Below, piece after piece: positions 17,555 to 27,795 of a stretch of DNA of 64,000 nt. Position 1 is the first letter of the stretch, and the number at the start of each line of letters is the position of its first letter. The notes below the pieces were generated by a model. The model was not told the origin of the DNA. It saw only the letters and a program-made list of their open reading frames with translations, and did not search any database. The DNA is from Nitrosospira briensis C-128 (GTDB lineage Bacteria; Pseudomonadota; Gammaproteobacteria; Burkholderiales; Nitrosomonadaceae): NCBI RefSeq assembly GCF_000619905.2, contig NZ_CP012371.1, positions 1,364,001 to 1,428,000 of the forward strand, read 5' to 3'. The position numbers and the translations under genes were made by a program.

Positions 17555-20095
17555 TTACCCGGCGAGAGAATCTTTTGACGAACGGCTGCGGGTTTTCGGT
17601 TTTGCGATTTTTGCTTCCATCATAGTGGGCGTTGCGGCTTTTTGCTTTGTATTTCTCGGCTCAAACTCGAACCCCACTTTTCCGCCCGCACCGATGACCA
17701 GATAAGCCGAAAAGGGTCTTCCCTTCTTTGAAATGAACTTTGATAGCAAATCTGTTTTACCGCTGTGCAACAGCTTGACGACTTGTTCGCGTTCAATAGG
17801 GCGAGTGAGGATTATTTTACCTGTCTTGAAATTGCAAGTACGCGCTGAGCCCAAAGCCTTCTCGCATGCATAACTCATCCCGTGGTCGAATACCCTGCCG
17901 CCACAGCGGGGGCATTTTCCCAACGGTTCCTGTCCGGTAAAATCAAGCTCCTCCGCATCCTCTTCTGTATCCTCGCCAAAGTCGAATTTCATTTCAAATT
18001 CATCAGTAAGTTTGACGTTGGCATTGAACAACCGCCCCATCTTGCTTCGAAACCCCTGTAGCGGACCCACCTCGCGCCGAGTGATCAGTTGTTCCATTTC
18101 AGCTGTTTCAAATTGCCGCCCCGCAAGAATTTTCCATAATGCAAAATCGCATTTCCGGCACTGAAATTTTTTGTAGGTTTCCTGTACGATACCACCGCAT
18201 TTTGGACAAGGCGATTCAAGCGTGGAAAAGTCGCCGCTGATGGTTTCCCCGCGATGACTCTTCGCCTGTTCCACGATATGACTCGTCATGCCGGCGATCT
18301 CTTCCATGAAATTGTTACGCTTGAGTTTGCCCTGCTCGATCTGGCGTAGTTTGAATTCCCAATTGCCAGTCAGTTCCGGTGAGGTGAGTTCCGGCACCTT
18401 CAATCCACGCAATAAGGTGATCAACGAAAACGCCTTGGCCGTGGGATGCAGTTCCCGCCCCACACGCTGCATGTAATTTTCCGATACCAGACCTTCTATG
18501 ATCGATGCACGGGTTGCGGGCGTACCCAAGCCTTTTGCGCTCATGGCTTCTCGCAGTTCCTCGTCTTCCACAAGTTTACCGGCACCCTCCATGGCTGACA
18601 GCAGCGTCGCTTCATTGAATCTCGCCGGCGGCCGAGTGTGATTGGAAATAACCCTAACCTCTTCGGCAAGAACCGCCTCACCCAGATTCAGTTTAACCAA
18701 TGTCGAGTCACCCTCGGCGCCGGCAGCTTGCACGTCTTTGCCGTAAACCGCCTGCCAACCAGGATTGACCATTACCTTACCCTCTGTTTTGAACGGCTCG
18801 TTCTCGACACGCGTAACACGGGTAGTCACGAGAAATTCGGCAGCAGGGAAAAAAATTGCGAGGAAACGCTTGGTGACGAGGTCGTAAATCTTTGCTTCGG
18901 CTTCATTCAGCCCGCTGGGCTCGAGGGAAGTCGGGATAATGGCGAAATGATCGGAAATCTTGCCGTTGTTGAATATTCGCTTGTTGGGCTTCACCCAGTC
19001 CGCTTTAAGAATCTGCCTGGCAAAAATACCATAGCGGGTTTTCTCGAGCGAACCGAGCACATCCTTGACGGTCATGACATAGTCTTCCGGCAATGCTCGC
19101 GAGTCAGTACGCGGATAGGTGAGCGCTTTATGCTTTTCGTATAACGCCTGAGCCAGCCCGAGTGTTGTTTTGGCAGAAAAACCGAAGCGCCCGTTGGCGT
19201 CGCGCTGCAAGCTGGTGAGATCATACAGCAGCGGGCAGATTTCCGTAGTGGGCTTGCTTTCTTCGCTGACGACACCGGGTTTACCCTGGCATTTGGCGCG
19301 AATAATCTCGGCACTTTCCTGATCCCATAACCGCTCGGCTTTTTGCTCACTATCCTTTTTGTCTTTGGTAAACTTCTCGTCCAGCCAGCGCCCGTTATAT
19401 TCTCCCGCGCTTGCGGCAAACGTGGCATGGACTTCCCAATAATCGCGGGATACGAATTTCTTTATGATATCTTCCCGTTCGATGATAATTGCCAATGTAG
19501 GCGTCTGCACCCGGCCTACAGTGGTTTTGTGGAACCCGCCTTCCTGCGAATTGAATGCGGTCATCGCGCGAGTACCATTGATGCCCACTAGCCAGTCGGC
19601 TTCGGAGCGGCTTACAGCTGCCTCCGCCAACGGCTGTACGGCTTCATCGTCGAGTAATTTGGTAAACCCTTCCCGAATCGAGGCTGGCGTCATCGATTGC
19701 AACCAAAGTCGCTTTACCGGTTTTTTGTTTCCAGCGTGACGGGCAATGTAATGGAAGATCAACTCTCCTTCGCGCCCTGCATCGCATGCGTTGATAAGGG
19801 AGTCCACATCTTTGCGCTTGATAAGCCTGGTCAAGAGCTTCAGCCGCGATTCAGTTTTCTCGATGGGATTGAGATCAAAATGCGGCGGGATAATAGGCAA
19901 ATTGGCAAAACTCCACTTTCCGCGTTTTACCTCGTATTGCTCCGGAACGGCCAGCTCAAGCAGGTGCCCCACAGCTGAAGACAACACGTATTTATCGCCC
20001 TCGAAATAGTCGGTATGCTTGCTGAATCCGCCCAGGACACGCGCAATGTCGGCAGCGACAGAAGGCTTTTCGGCGATAATTAATGTTTTACCCAT
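17555..20095 (-). CDS. topB: DNA topoisomerase III (type IA)
   Basis: An 846-residue type IA topoisomerase that relaxes and decatenates DNA through a 5'-phosphotyrosine link. The Toprim domain has Glu9 in IIAEKPSVA and the acidic DAGREGE at 105-111. The active-site region TYPRTDSR gives Tyr327. Two Cys-rich modules follow in the C-terminal third: CPKCGG with CRKC, and CPRCGGRVFDHG with further cysteines. It then has a basic lysine-rich tail. It is longer than the E. coli enzyme because of these zinc-type modules, as in many proteobacterial homologues. dprA lies upstream on the same strand, 254 bp away; the smg gene often found between them is absent. Confidence 0.95.
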   Translation of the reverse strand: MGKTLIIAEKPSVAADIARVLGGFSKHTDYFEGDKYVLSSAVGHLLELAVPEQYEVKRGKWSFANLPIIPPHFDLNPIEKTESRLKLLTRLIKRKDVDSLINACDAGREGELIFHYIARHAGNKKPVKRLWLQSMTPASIREGFTKLLDDEAVQPLAEAAVSRSEADWLVGINGTRAMTAFNSQEGGFHKTTVGRVQTPTLAIIIEREDIIKKFVSRDYWEVHATFAASAGEYNGRWLDEKFTKDKKDSEQKAERLWDQESAEIIRAKCQGKPGVVSEESKPTTEICPLLYDLTSLQRDANGRFGFSAKTTLGLAQALYEKHKALTYPRTDSRALPEDYVMTVKDVLGSLEKTRYGIFARQILKADWVKPNKRIFNNGKISDHFAIIPTSLEPSGLNEAEAKIYDLVTKRFLAIFFPAAEFLVTTRVTRVENEPFKTEGKVMVNPGWQAVYGKDVQAAGAEGDSTLVKLNLGEAVLAEEVRVISNHTRPPARFNEATLLSAMEGAGKLVEDEELREAMSAKGLGTPATRASIIEGLVSENYMQRVGRELHPTAKAFSLITLLRGLKVPELTSPELTGNWEFKLRQIEQGKLKRNNFMEEIAGMTSHIVEQAKSHRGETISGDFSTLESPCPKCGGIVQETYKKFQCRKCDFALWKILAGRQFETAEMEQLITRREVGPLQGFRSKMGRLFNANVKLTDEFEMKFDFGEDTEEDAEELDFTGQEPLGKCPRCGGRVFDHGMSYACEKALGSARTCNFKTGKIILTRPIEREQVVKLLHSGKTDLLSKFISKKGRPFSAYLVIGAGGKVGFEFEPRNTKQKAATPTMMEAKIAKPKTRSRSSKDSLAG

Positions 20096-20137
20096 GAAAC
20101 TCCAGTGAACATTCGCGAATAATTCAGCAGGTGCGAA

Positions 20138-20207
20138 CAGGTGGATAAACCACCTGGGTCACTGCTGCGATCAGCACGTATGATAATAAAGCCTGCCGGA
20201 TAGCAGG
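20138..20207 (-). terminator. Possible weak dprA terminator and hairpins
   Basis: On the minus strand, downstream of dprA, CCTGC-N6-GCAGG (20207-20192) is followed by CTTTATTATC, a weak terminator-like structure. A second stem, CAGGTGG-ATAAA-CCACCTG (20138-20156), lies just before topB. Neither has a long T-run, so function is uncertain. Confidence 0.3.
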
Positions 20208-20349
20208 AAGCTGAGCCGTGATAGCGCGCCTGCCGCCACCGGTACCAGCAAATTCTTGCCGGCGCTACAAATTATTTACGTCGTATGTATCGTTTGCGGC
20301 TCAGTTGTTTTTTATTATAGATAACTATATGGCCACATGTCGCGGCGAT

Positions 20350-21432
20350 CTACCGAAGCCGCTGGTAGCGCCCGCCCGGCAGGCTTGCAACAACGCCATC
20401 CAATTCGAACGCCAATAGCATCGCTGATACCATTTCCACCGTCAAGCCGCTCCGAACGCACAAGGTATCGATGTTGGTGATGTCATGGCCGAGATGCGCC
20501 AATAGCACCGATTCTTCGCCCTTCGGTCCATCAGCATCAAGCGTGGCACTTTGCATGAGCCGATAACCGAACTCACACAAAATGTCATCGGCGCTTTCGA
20601 CCAGTTTCGCGCCTTCCTTGATGAGTGCGTGACAACCTTTCGATAGAGGCGAATGAATCGAACCGGGAATGGCGAATACCTCTCGACCCTGCTCCAATGC
20701 CTGCCTCGCGGTAATGAGCGAGCCACTTCGCAACGCGGCCTCCACCACGAGGCAACCACGGCTCATGCCGCTGATAATGCGATTGCGGCGCGGAAAATTG
20801 CTGCCAATGGCAGGCGTGCCCAATGGAAACTCGGAAATAAGTGCGCCCTTTTCCGCCAATTCATGAGCAAGTTGGCGATTACCGGCCGGATACACGATAT
20901 CCAGGCCGGTTCCCACTACCGCAATGCTGGCGGCGCTACCACGTAACCCGCCACGGTGTGCCGCAGCGTCCACTCCGGATGCCATGCCGCTTGCAATGCA
21001 AAGACCGGCGTTACTTGCCGCTTCGGCAAAAGCCTCGGCGTTGGCAAGACCTTGAGGCGTCGCATTGCGGCTGCCCACAACGGCCAAGGTATGCGAATTC
21101 AGCAATTCACGCCTTCCCTTGAAATAGAGAAGCGGGGGAGGATCCGGTATGTTCAGCAGCAGCGACGGATAATCGCGATCTGCCAGTGTAATAATCGAAT
21201 TCGCTGGCTCCTCCAGCCATTTGAGGGTGGCAGCTATTCTTTTTTGGTCTACCCCCTGAACAATGTTATACGCCACCTTTCTTTTTACCACGCGCTCCAG
21301 CGCGGTGATATTTGCGGAAAAAATTTCAGCAGGAGTACTGAACGCTCTCAACAAGCGCCGCATCGATTCGCCGCCGAGGCCGTCAACCAATCCAAGGGCG
21401 AGCCATGACTCTATTTCCTGCATGGGTTTCAT
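20350..21432 (-). CDS. dprA: DNA-processing protein DprA
   Basis: A 360-residue protein that loads RecA onto incoming single-stranded DNA during natural transformation. It has an N-terminal helical region, the DprA Rossmann core and a C-terminal winged-helix domain. The Rossmann core shows VVGSRNATPQG, ASGMASGVDAAAHRG, FPRRNRIISG and EAALRSGSLITARQALEQGR. The C-terminal domain runs from about 300 to 358 (DTLCVRSGLTVEMVSAMLLAFELDG). Length is typical. It is divergent from def, a common arrangement in betaproteobacteria. Confidence 0.95.
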   Translation of the reverse strand: MKPMQEIESWLALGLVDGLGGESMRRLLRAFSTPAEIFSANITALERVVKRKVAYNIVQGVDQKRIAATLKWLEEPANSIITLADRDYPSLLLNIPDPPPLLYFKGRRELLNSHTLAVVGSRNATPQGLANAEAFAEAASNAGLCIASGMASGVDAAAHRGGLRGSAASIAVVGTGLDIVYPAGNRQLAHELAEKGALISEFPLGTPAIGSNFPRRNRIISGMSRGCLVVEAALRSGSLITARQALEQGREVFAIPGSIHSPLSKGCHALIKEGAKLVESADDILCEFGYRLMQSATLDADGPKGEESVLLAHLGHDITNIDTLCVRSGLTVEMVSAMLLAFELDGVVASLPGGRYQRLR

Positions 21433-21948
21433 TTCATCATTTTTGAACGTAATAAGACAGAGATACCGTTGCGTTGTATACCAGATTTAAATAATAAACC
21501 ATGGCGGAACGTTAACAATGACTAATTGAGGTCAGGCGAAGCACGAGGCACGAGGCGTGCATAGTTATTCGTATACACTCGAGCAACCCGATATGGCGAC
21601 AACCCCGTCATTTTTGACGCATCGCATCAGTGTACCGTTTCTCGTCCGCGATTAGCGAGTTGACCGTATTTCTGCATGCTGAAAAACCATGGTTTCCGAG
21701 CTGAGATGGCAGCGCTCCCGTCAGATCATCTTTTGAAAGGGAGACAGATTATCGCCGATGTTCCTCATATTGCCATCGGAAAGCGGTCAAGCGCTGGAAA
21801 CCGAATTTCGTACCCAAATCAGGATATAATGCACCTCTGCATCGAATTCGGGAAACCCTTCTCTTACCTATAGAGGTTGTGATGCGACATCGCAACAATA
21901 TGGTTGAATTTGCATTTCGACTGTTAACGTTCAAGATTCGCCCCGTTT
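21433..21948. other. Intergenic region between dprA and def
   Basis: 516 bases between divergent dprA and def. No gene is supported. A short repeat GCACGAG-GCACGAG occurs near 21540. In many relatives a LysM-domain gene lies beside dprA at this place; I see no trace of it here. Promoters for both directions are expected but not clear. Confidence 0.45.
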
Positions 21949-22452
21949 ATGGCACTTCTAAAAATATTGCAGTATCCGGATGAGCGATTGCATACAGTTG
22001 CCGGCCGTGTATCGGAAGTTACTGAGGAAACTCGTGCTTTTGTGCGGGATATGGCGGAAACCATGTATGCAGCCCCCGGCATTGGCCTTGCAGCGACCCA
22101 GGTTGATGTGCATCAGCGTATCATCGTGATCGATATTTCCGATACACATGATCAGTTGCATGTGCTGATCAATCCTGAAATCATCGCGCATAGTGGTGAG
22201 TCTGACTATGAAGAAGGTTGCCTGTCGGTACCGGGCGTATTTGGAAAGGTACAACGTGCGGAGCAGGTCACCATCAAGGCGCTGAATCGAGATGGAAATC
22301 CATTTACGCTTGAGGCAGACGGCTTGCTGGCCGTGTGCATTCAGCATGAGATGGATCATTTGTCAGGCAAAGTATTTGTCGAGTACTGGTCGCGAATGAA
22401 GCAATTGCGTATTCAGTCCAAATTCAAGAAGCAGCGTCGAAAAGTGATGTGA
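21949..22452 (+). CDS. def: Peptide deformylase
   Basis: A 167-residue metalloenzyme that removes the formyl group from nascent proteins. All three signature motifs are present: [18 protein letters not shown] with the metal-binding Cys, and [12 protein letters not shown] with the two metal-binding His residues and catalytic Glu. The ATG at 21949 gives the standard N-terminus [14 protein letters not shown]. It heads the def-fmt-rsmB translation group, which continues into the DUF4390 gene and ntrYX. Confidence 0.97.
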   Translation: MALLKILQYPDERLHTVAGRVSEVTEETRAFVRDMAETMYAAPGIGLAATQVDVHQRIIVIDISDTHDQLHVLINPEIIAHSGESDYEEGCLSVPGVFGKVQRAEQVTIKALNRDGNPFTLEADGLLAVCIQHEMDHLSGKVFVEYWSRMKQLRIQSKFKKQRRKVM

Positions 22453-22555
22453 CATCGAGTTTCCATATCGGCAAATACGTGGGAAAACCAAGGAATCTCT
22501 GGATCAGGAAGCGAAGCGATAACAGCCTTTCGCCGGGTAAATTCGTGTATTTTCG

Positions 22556-23491
22556 ATGAGAATCATTTTTGCCGGCACGCCGTCGTTTGCCGCCCCTGCT
22601 CTTGAAGCCCTGGCAGACGCCGGGCATGAAATTGCATTGGTATTGACCCAACCTGATCGTCCCGCGGGACGCGGCATGAAAACCACTTCAGGCATAATCA
22701 AGTCGCTGGCGCAGCAGCGAAACCTTGCCTTGTTGCAGCCACACTCGCTCAAGCAACCCGAGTTGCAGGCACAACTGGAAGCCATCAATGCCGATATCAT
22801 GGTTGTTGCGGCTTATGGCCTGATCCTGCCCTTTTCTGTGTTGGGCATTCCAAGGTTTGGCTGCCTGAACATCCACGCCTCGTTACTGCCGAGATGGCGA
22901 GGTGCTGCGCCTATTCAGCGGGCAATATTGGCAGGCGATCGCGAAACCGGAATCACGATCATGCAAATGGACCGGGGCCTGGATACCGGTGCCATTTTAT
23001 TGCAGAGAGGTATCGCAATCGAACATGATGACACCACCCAGACTCTGCACGACAGGCTCTCCCTGCTGGGGGCACGCTGCATCGTAGAGGCGCTGGGCTG
23101 TCTGGACCAGGGAAAACTTTTTGCCATTCCTCAGAATGAAGCTGACGCCACCTACGCACCCAAACTGGAAAAAGACGAAACTGAAATTAACTGGTGCTTG
23201 AGCGCCGAAAATATCAGCCGTACAGTGCGGGCATTCAATCCCCGTCCTGGCGCACATTCCCGGGTGTGTGGAATACCCTTGAAAATATGGCGTGCCGCTG
23301 TGGCCGCGGATGTGTCCGGCAAACCAGGTGAAATTGTTGCAGTAAGACGCGACGGCATTGTGGTGGGATGCGGCAAGGGTTCGCTCGTACTGGAAGTCGT
23401 GCAGAAATCGGGTGGAAAAAAGCTGAGCGTCCCCGAATTTCTCTCGGGTCATTCATTGCGGCCAGGCGATCGCTTTGAAAGCTGCGAATGA
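22556..23491 (+). CDS. fmt: Methionyl-tRNA formyltransferase
   Basis: A 311-residue enzyme that transfers a formyl group from 10-formyl-tetrahydrofolate to initiator Met-tRNA. It begins MRIIFAGTPSFAA and has the formyl-transferase loop IHASLLPRWRGAAPIQRAI with the catalytic Asn-His-Asp group, of which the Asp is in MQMDRGLDTG. The C-terminal OB-fold-like domain starts near 205. It follows def by 103 bp and overlaps rsmB by ATGA. Confidence 0.96.
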   Translation: MRIIFAGTPSFAAPALEALADAGHEIALVLTQPDRPAGRGMKTTSGIIKSLAQQRNLALLQPHSLKQPELQAQLEAINADIMVVAAYGLILPFSVLGIPRFGCLNIHASLLPRWRGAAPIQRAILAGDRETGITIMQMDRGLDTGAILLQRGIAIEHDDTTQTLHDRLSLLGARCIVEALGCLDQGKLFAIPQNEADATYAPKLEKDETEINWCLSAENISRTVRAFNPRPGAHSRVCGIPLKIWRAAVAADVSGKPGEIVAVRRDGIVVGCGKGSLVLEVVQKSGGKKLSVPEFLSGHSLRPGDRFESCE

Positions 23492-24771
23492 CCAAAACTC
23501 AGCGTTTGGCTGCCGCAATTGTGGCAAAGGTACTGTCAGGCTCGAGCCTGACAGCCGTGCTGCAGGGTGTCTGGCGTAACCATGCCGATCTCTCTGCTCA
23601 ACAGCGTGGAGCAATTCAGGATTTAAGCTATGGCGTACTGCGCTTTTATGGCCAACTCGACGTATTGCTTGGCTTATTGCTGAAAAAGCCGCTGAAGGAC
23701 CAGAATCTGCGTTGTTTATTACTGGTGGGATTATATCAACTGGAATACAGCAAGACCGCCCCGCATGCGGTTGTGGATAATGCTGTGTCAGTTTCTCGCA
23801 CCCTCAGTGGCAAGGGTGCTCGGGGGGTACAAGGGCTTGTCAATGCCGTATTGCGTAACTTCATACGTAACCGCTCGGCTCTGCTCGAGCGTGTAGCTGA
23901 AAATGAGGTAGGGCGGTATTCCCACCCGCAATGGTGGATAGATAAACTTCGCGCGCAATATCCTCAAAACTACGAGGCGGTATTGGAGAACAGTAATAAA
24001 CGGCCCCCCATGACTCTGAGAGTCAATCGGCGAAGGATCATGATGGCGGAATATCAGGATCTCCTCAGCCAAAGTGGCATGGACGCATGTCCGGCAGGAA
24101 ATGATGCGCTCGAGCTGAGGCAACCGGTGGCGGTGGACCGATTGCCCGGATTTGCCGAGGGTTTGATATCGGTTCAGGACGCGGGCGCGCAACTGGCGGC
24201 GCGGTTACTGGATGTACACGATCGCATGCGTGTTTTGGATGCCTGTGCAGCGCCCGGCGGCAAAAGCGCACATTTGCTGGAGCTGGCGGACATAGAATTG
24301 ACCGCGGTCGACAATGACATCGTGCGCGTCGCGCGCATAACACAAAATTTTACACGACTGGATCTCAAGGCCAATCATATCATTCATGGCAACGCATCTC
24401 AGCCGGCGGAGTGGTGGGACGAAAAGCTGTTCGACCGCATTCTGGCTGACGTTCCCTGCTCTGCTTCGGGCGTGACGCGACGTCACCCGGACATTAAATG
24501 GCTGAGGCGTGAAAGCGATCTTTTTCAATTTGTTGCGAAGCAGAGGGAAATTCTGGATGCCCTTTGGCAGATTCTGGCTAGGGGTGGTAAATTGCTCTAC
24601 GCCACCTGTTCGGTATTTACCGAGGAAAATGAACTGCAGGTAGAAAATTTCTTGCGCCACCACGCAGATGCCCGCCTGGTACCTATTTCGGGGGTTGAAG
24701 CAATTGACGGGCAATTATTGCCGGATTCCCATCACGACGGTTTTTTTTATGCCCTGCTTCACAAAGCCTGA
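23488..24771 (+). CDS. rsmB: 16S rRNA (cytosine-967-C5)-methyltransferase
   Basis: A 427-residue protein with an N-terminal NusB-like RNA-binding domain (1-140) and a C-terminal SAM methyltransferase. SAM is bound by DACAAPGGKSAHLLEL. The catalytic cysteines lie in DVPCSASGVTRRHP and LLYATCSVFTEENE. It overlaps fmt by 4 nt and the next gene by 23 nt, so the series is coupled. Confidence 0.95.
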   Translation: MTKTQRLAAAIVAKVLSGSSLTAVLQGVWRNHADLSAQQRGAIQDLSYGVLRFYGQLDVLLGLLLKKPLKDQNLRCLLLVGLYQLEYSKTAPHAVVDNAVSVSRTLSGKGARGVQGLVNAVLRNFIRNRSALLERVAENEVGRYSHPQWWIDKLRAQYPQNYEAVLENSNKRPPMTLRVNRRRIMMAEYQDLLSQSGMDACPAGNDALELRQPVAVDRLPGFAEGLISVQDAGAQLAARLLDVHDRMRVLDACAAPGGKSAHLLELADIELTAVDNDIVRVARITQNFTRLDLKANHIIHGNASQPAEWWDEKLFDRILADVPCSASGVTRRHPDIKWLRRESDLFQFVAKQREILDALWQILARGGKLLYATCSVFTEENELQVENFLRHHADARLVPISGVEAIDGQLLPDSHHDGFFYALLHKA

Positions 24772-25375
24772 TCTATTTGCGCGGCTGCTGTGCGTGTGCG
24801 TGACCGCAATGGCACTGCTGACCGCGGCGCTGCTGCCGGCGGCTGCAGCGCATGCGGATGGTGGCATACAGATAACGTCGGTAACGCTCGAAGCCACTGA
24901 GGAAGGTTATCAGTTTGACGCCGATTTCGAGATAACGCTCAATCATAAGCTGGAAAATGCACTCGAGAAAGGCATCGTGCTTTATTTTGTAACGGAGCTT
25001 AACCTGGTGAATTCACGCTGGTACTGGCTGGACGAGCGAATTGCCCAGAGCAGGGTTCGTGAAGGGCTGAGTTATTATGCGCTCACTCGTCAATACCGTT
25101 TGAGTCGCGGCACGTTATCGCAGAATTTCGGCACGCTGAGGGAAGCCTTGCAGGCCTTGAGTCGAGTGCGCGACCGACCCATCATTGCCAGTTCCGAATT
25201 AAGGCACGATGTGGAATATACAGTGGAATTGCGCATGCGGCTCGACATATCGGCTTTGCCTAAACCGTTTCAGGTAGAGACGCTCGGGTCGAGAGAGTGG
25301 GATCTGAGCTCCGGCCTGCTGCGATGGAATACGAAACTGCCCATGCCTAAGCTTCAAGATAACAGCAGGCCGTGA
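24749..25375 (+). CDS. DUF4390 secreted protein
   Basis: A 208-residue protein of the DUF4390 type usually encoded between rsmB and ntrY in betaproteobacteria. It has a signal sequence (ARLLCVCVTAMALLTAALLPAAAAHA, shown here as one hydrophobic stretch of about 26 residues ending near 35). The mature part begins GGIQITSVTLEATEEGY. I chose the ATG at 24749, inside the end of rsmB, because it gives the signal peptide; the frame stays open 27 codons further upstream. The stop overlaps the ntrY GTG start. Its function is unknown; position suggests a periplasmic accessory to the NtrY sensor. Confidence 0.83.
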   Translation: MPCFTKPDLFARLLCVCVTAMALLTAALLPAAAAHADGGIQITSVTLEATEEGYQFDADFEITLNHKLENALEKGIVLYFVTELNLVNSRWYWLDERIAQSRVREGLSYYALTRQYRLSRGTLSQNFGTLREALQALSRVRDRPIIASSELRHDVEYTVELRMRLDISALPKPFQVETLGSREWDLSSGLLRWNTKLPMPKLQDNSRP

Positions 25376-27543
25376 AATACGTTATTTTCATCGCTGCGGC
25401 GCTAGGCGCAGTCATGCTGTTCCTGCTTGCGACTGCAGGCGCCGATACCGGGCTTTTTGACCGCAAATACCGGCTTCTGATCAGGCTCAATGTCGGTTTC
25501 CTCCTGTTTCTCATGGCGGTGGTGGGGTATCTGCTATGGAGACTCCGGCGCCGGCTTAACGCCGGTGTGTTCGGCTCCAGATTAGCACTGCGCCTGTTGC
25601 TGATTTTCTCGCTGATGGCGATTCTTCCGGGTGCGCTGGTGTATGGCATATCGGTACAATTTCTGGGGAAAAGCATCGAATCCTGGTTCGACGTCAAAGT
25701 GGATCGGGCGCTCGAAGGCGGCTTGAATCTGGGGCGCACGATCCTCGACAATCTTCTTGGGGATCTCCGCAGCAGGGCCCACGCAGCTGCACTTGCATTA
25801 TCCGAGCAGCCCGGTTCCCCATTGCCGACGCTAGACCACCTCGTGAAGCAATCACAGGTGCAGGAAGCGACGCTGTTTAATCACGACGGCAGCGTGATCG
25901 CTTTTTTACGGGCTGATGGAACGGAGCTGGTTCCCGAAACGCCTAGTGCAGCCGTGATGTCCCAGGTGAAAGCGGAGAAATGGTACGGCACGGTTGAGTC
26001 TATTTCCGGCAAAGGTTTGTATTTGAAGGCACTAGTATCGATTGACGCACCAGGCATGGAAGGAGATATCCAAATCTTGCAACTGCTGCAGCAGGTACCG
26101 AAACAACTGGGTGATGATGCGGAAATAGTGCAGGCTGCGTATCGCGATTACCAGGAACTGCTGCTATCTCGTGAAGGATTGAAAAGTCTATACGGTGTAA
26201 CGCTTACAATCGCGCTGTTACTCTCGCTTTTCTCTGCTTTGGCTGCCGCGTTTCTTATCAGCGAACGGCTGAGTGCGCCATTGGGCATGCTGGCTGAAGG
26301 TACCCGCGCCGTGGCCCAGGGTGACTTCAGCAGGCGCCACCCGGTACAGAGCCGGGATGAATTGGGCGTACTGACCGAATCGTTCAATCTCATGACTCAG
26401 CAGCTGGAAGAAGCCCGCACGACCGCTCATCGTCATCAACAAGAAGTCGAGAGCGCCAGGGCTTACCTGGAAAACGTACTGTCCAATCTTTCGTCCGGCG
26501 TTCTGGTGTTTGACGAAAACTTGCGCATGCGTACGGCAAATCTGAGCGCGGGACAAATCCTGGATGTTTCGCTATCGGGTCTCGAGGGGTTGACCATTGA
26601 AGAATGCGCAACGCGTGAACCTCAATTAAGTTCTTTCAAAAACGAGATTCTTGAAGGATTTCGTTCGGGTAAAAAGGGCGAGTGGCAGTGCCAACTGGAA
26701 CGATCGAGGGATGGGGCCAACCAGGTTCTGCTGTTACGCGGCACACGCCTGCCATCTGTTTCGGGCGGTGGAGGTGTCGTCGTCTTTGACGACATAACCA
26801 ATTTATTACAGGCCCAGCGCACGGCCGCTTGGGGAGAAGTAGCACGGCGCCTGGCCCATGAAATCAAAAACCCGCTGACGCCGATACAACTTTCCGCCGA
26901 ACGCATGCAGCACAAACTCGCCCGGAAGCTGGATGACGATGATGCACAAATCTTGCGGCGATCCACTGAGACTATCGTCAACCAGGTGGAAGCATTAAAA
27001 AAAATGGTCAATGAATTCAGTGAGTATGCGAGAGCGCCCGAACTGGAATTTCATCTGCTGGACTTCAACGGACTGGTACGGGAAGTGCTCGCACTCTATG
27101 AAGCCGCAAGCGCCGCAGCACCCGATAATCCCCAACCACATATTTATCTGGCCCTGGCTCCTGACTTGCCGATGGTGAGAGGTGATTCCGCCCGGCTTCG
27201 CCAGGTTATCCATAATCTGCTGCAGAACGCGCTGGATACGCTGATCGGTGTTGCAGAACCTGCGATCATGGTACGTACTGAAATCGCATCCGGCGGTGTA
27301 CGGTTTAGCGTAAGCGATAACGGCGGGGGCTTTCCCGAACAAGTCAGGGCTCGAGCGTTCGAGCCATACGTTACCACCAAGTCCAAAGGCACAGGACTGG
27401 GGCTGCCCATTGTCAAAAAAATAGTCGAGGAACACAGCGGCATCATTCAAATTGAAAGTATTCGACCCCATGGGGCATGCATATCACTGATTCTGCCGAT
27501 TGCGGGGAAAGACAATTTGGGGGCTTATCGAACAGCCACATGA
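25372..27543 (+). CDS. ntrY: Nitrogen-regulation sensor histidine kinase NtrY
   Basis: A 723-residue membrane sensor kinase. Two membrane segments at the start (about 2-22 and 37-55), another near 80 and one at about 280-300 surround a periplasmic domain. A HAMP domain (about 300-350), a PAS region and the HisKA motif AHEIKNPLTPIQLSAERM with His496 follow. The ATPase motifs are HNLLQNALDTL, SDNGGGFPE and GTGLGLPIVKK. The start is GTG at 25372, overlapping the stop of the upstream gene (GTGA). Its partner ntrX lies 252 bp downstream instead of adjacent, because a small mobile element (27558-27690) sits between them. Confidence 0.92.
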   Translation: MKYVIFIAAALGAVMLFLLATAGADTGLFDRKYRLLIRLNVGFLLFLMAVVGYLLWRLRRRLNAGVFGSRLALRLLLIFSLMAILPGALVYGISVQFLGKSIESWFDVKVDRALEGGLNLGRTILDNLLGDLRSRAHAAALALSEQPGSPLPTLDHLVKQSQVQEATLFNHDGSVIAFLRADGTELVPETPSAAVMSQVKAEKWYGTVESISGKGLYLKALVSIDAPGMEGDIQILQLLQQVPKQLGDDAEIVQAAYRDYQELLLSREGLKSLYGVTLTIALLLSLFSALAAAFLISERLSAPLGMLAEGTRAVAQGDFSRRHPVQSRDELGVLTESFNLMTQQLEEARTTAHRHQQEVESARAYLENVLSNLSSGVLVFDENLRMRTANLSAGQILDVSLSGLEGLTIEECATREPQLSSFKNEILEGFRSGKKGEWQCQLERSRDGANQVLLLRGTRLPSVSGGGGVVVFDDITNLLQAQRTAAWGEVARRLAHEIKNPLTPIQLSAERMQHKLARKLDDDDAQILRRSTETIVNQVEALKKMVNEFSEYARAPELEFHLLDFNGLVREVLALYEAASAAAPDNPQPHIYLALAPDLPMVRGDSARLRQVIHNLLQNALDTLIGVAEPAIMVRTEIASGGVRFSVSDNGGGFPEQVRARAFEPYVTTKSKGTGLGLPIVKKIVEEHSGIIQIESIRPHGACISLILPIAGKDNLGAYRTAT

Positions 27544-27557
27544 TTAACCAGCCATAA

Positions 27558-27690
27558 ACCTGAATCCGGTAGTTGACCGCTCATTTAGTAGATCAGTGTT
27601 ATGATTAATAACAATATTCCATATTATTTGACGCTCACCTTCCGGGTGAAAGCGCTACGGGGTGAATCCGTCCAACTACGAGATTCAGGA
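27558..27690. mobile_element. 133-bp deletion derivative of the TNA-type MITE, copy B
   Basis: Contains only the two ends of the family. The left 105 bases match the end of copy C, starting CCTGAATCCGGTAGTTGAC. They are joined directly to the opposite terminus GTCCAACTACGAGATTCAGGA. The whole GC-rich interior is missing. TAA duplications flank it at 27555-27557 and 27691-27693. It lies between ntrY and ntrX in the same orientation as copy C. Confidence 0.87.
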
Positions 27691-27795
27691 TAAAGGAACC
27701 GAACATGCCGGCGAGCATCCATTGATAATTCGTAATCTGGATATCGGCAGCTCTGAATTCCACCACTATCGTACGTATTATTGATTTTCTGAATT

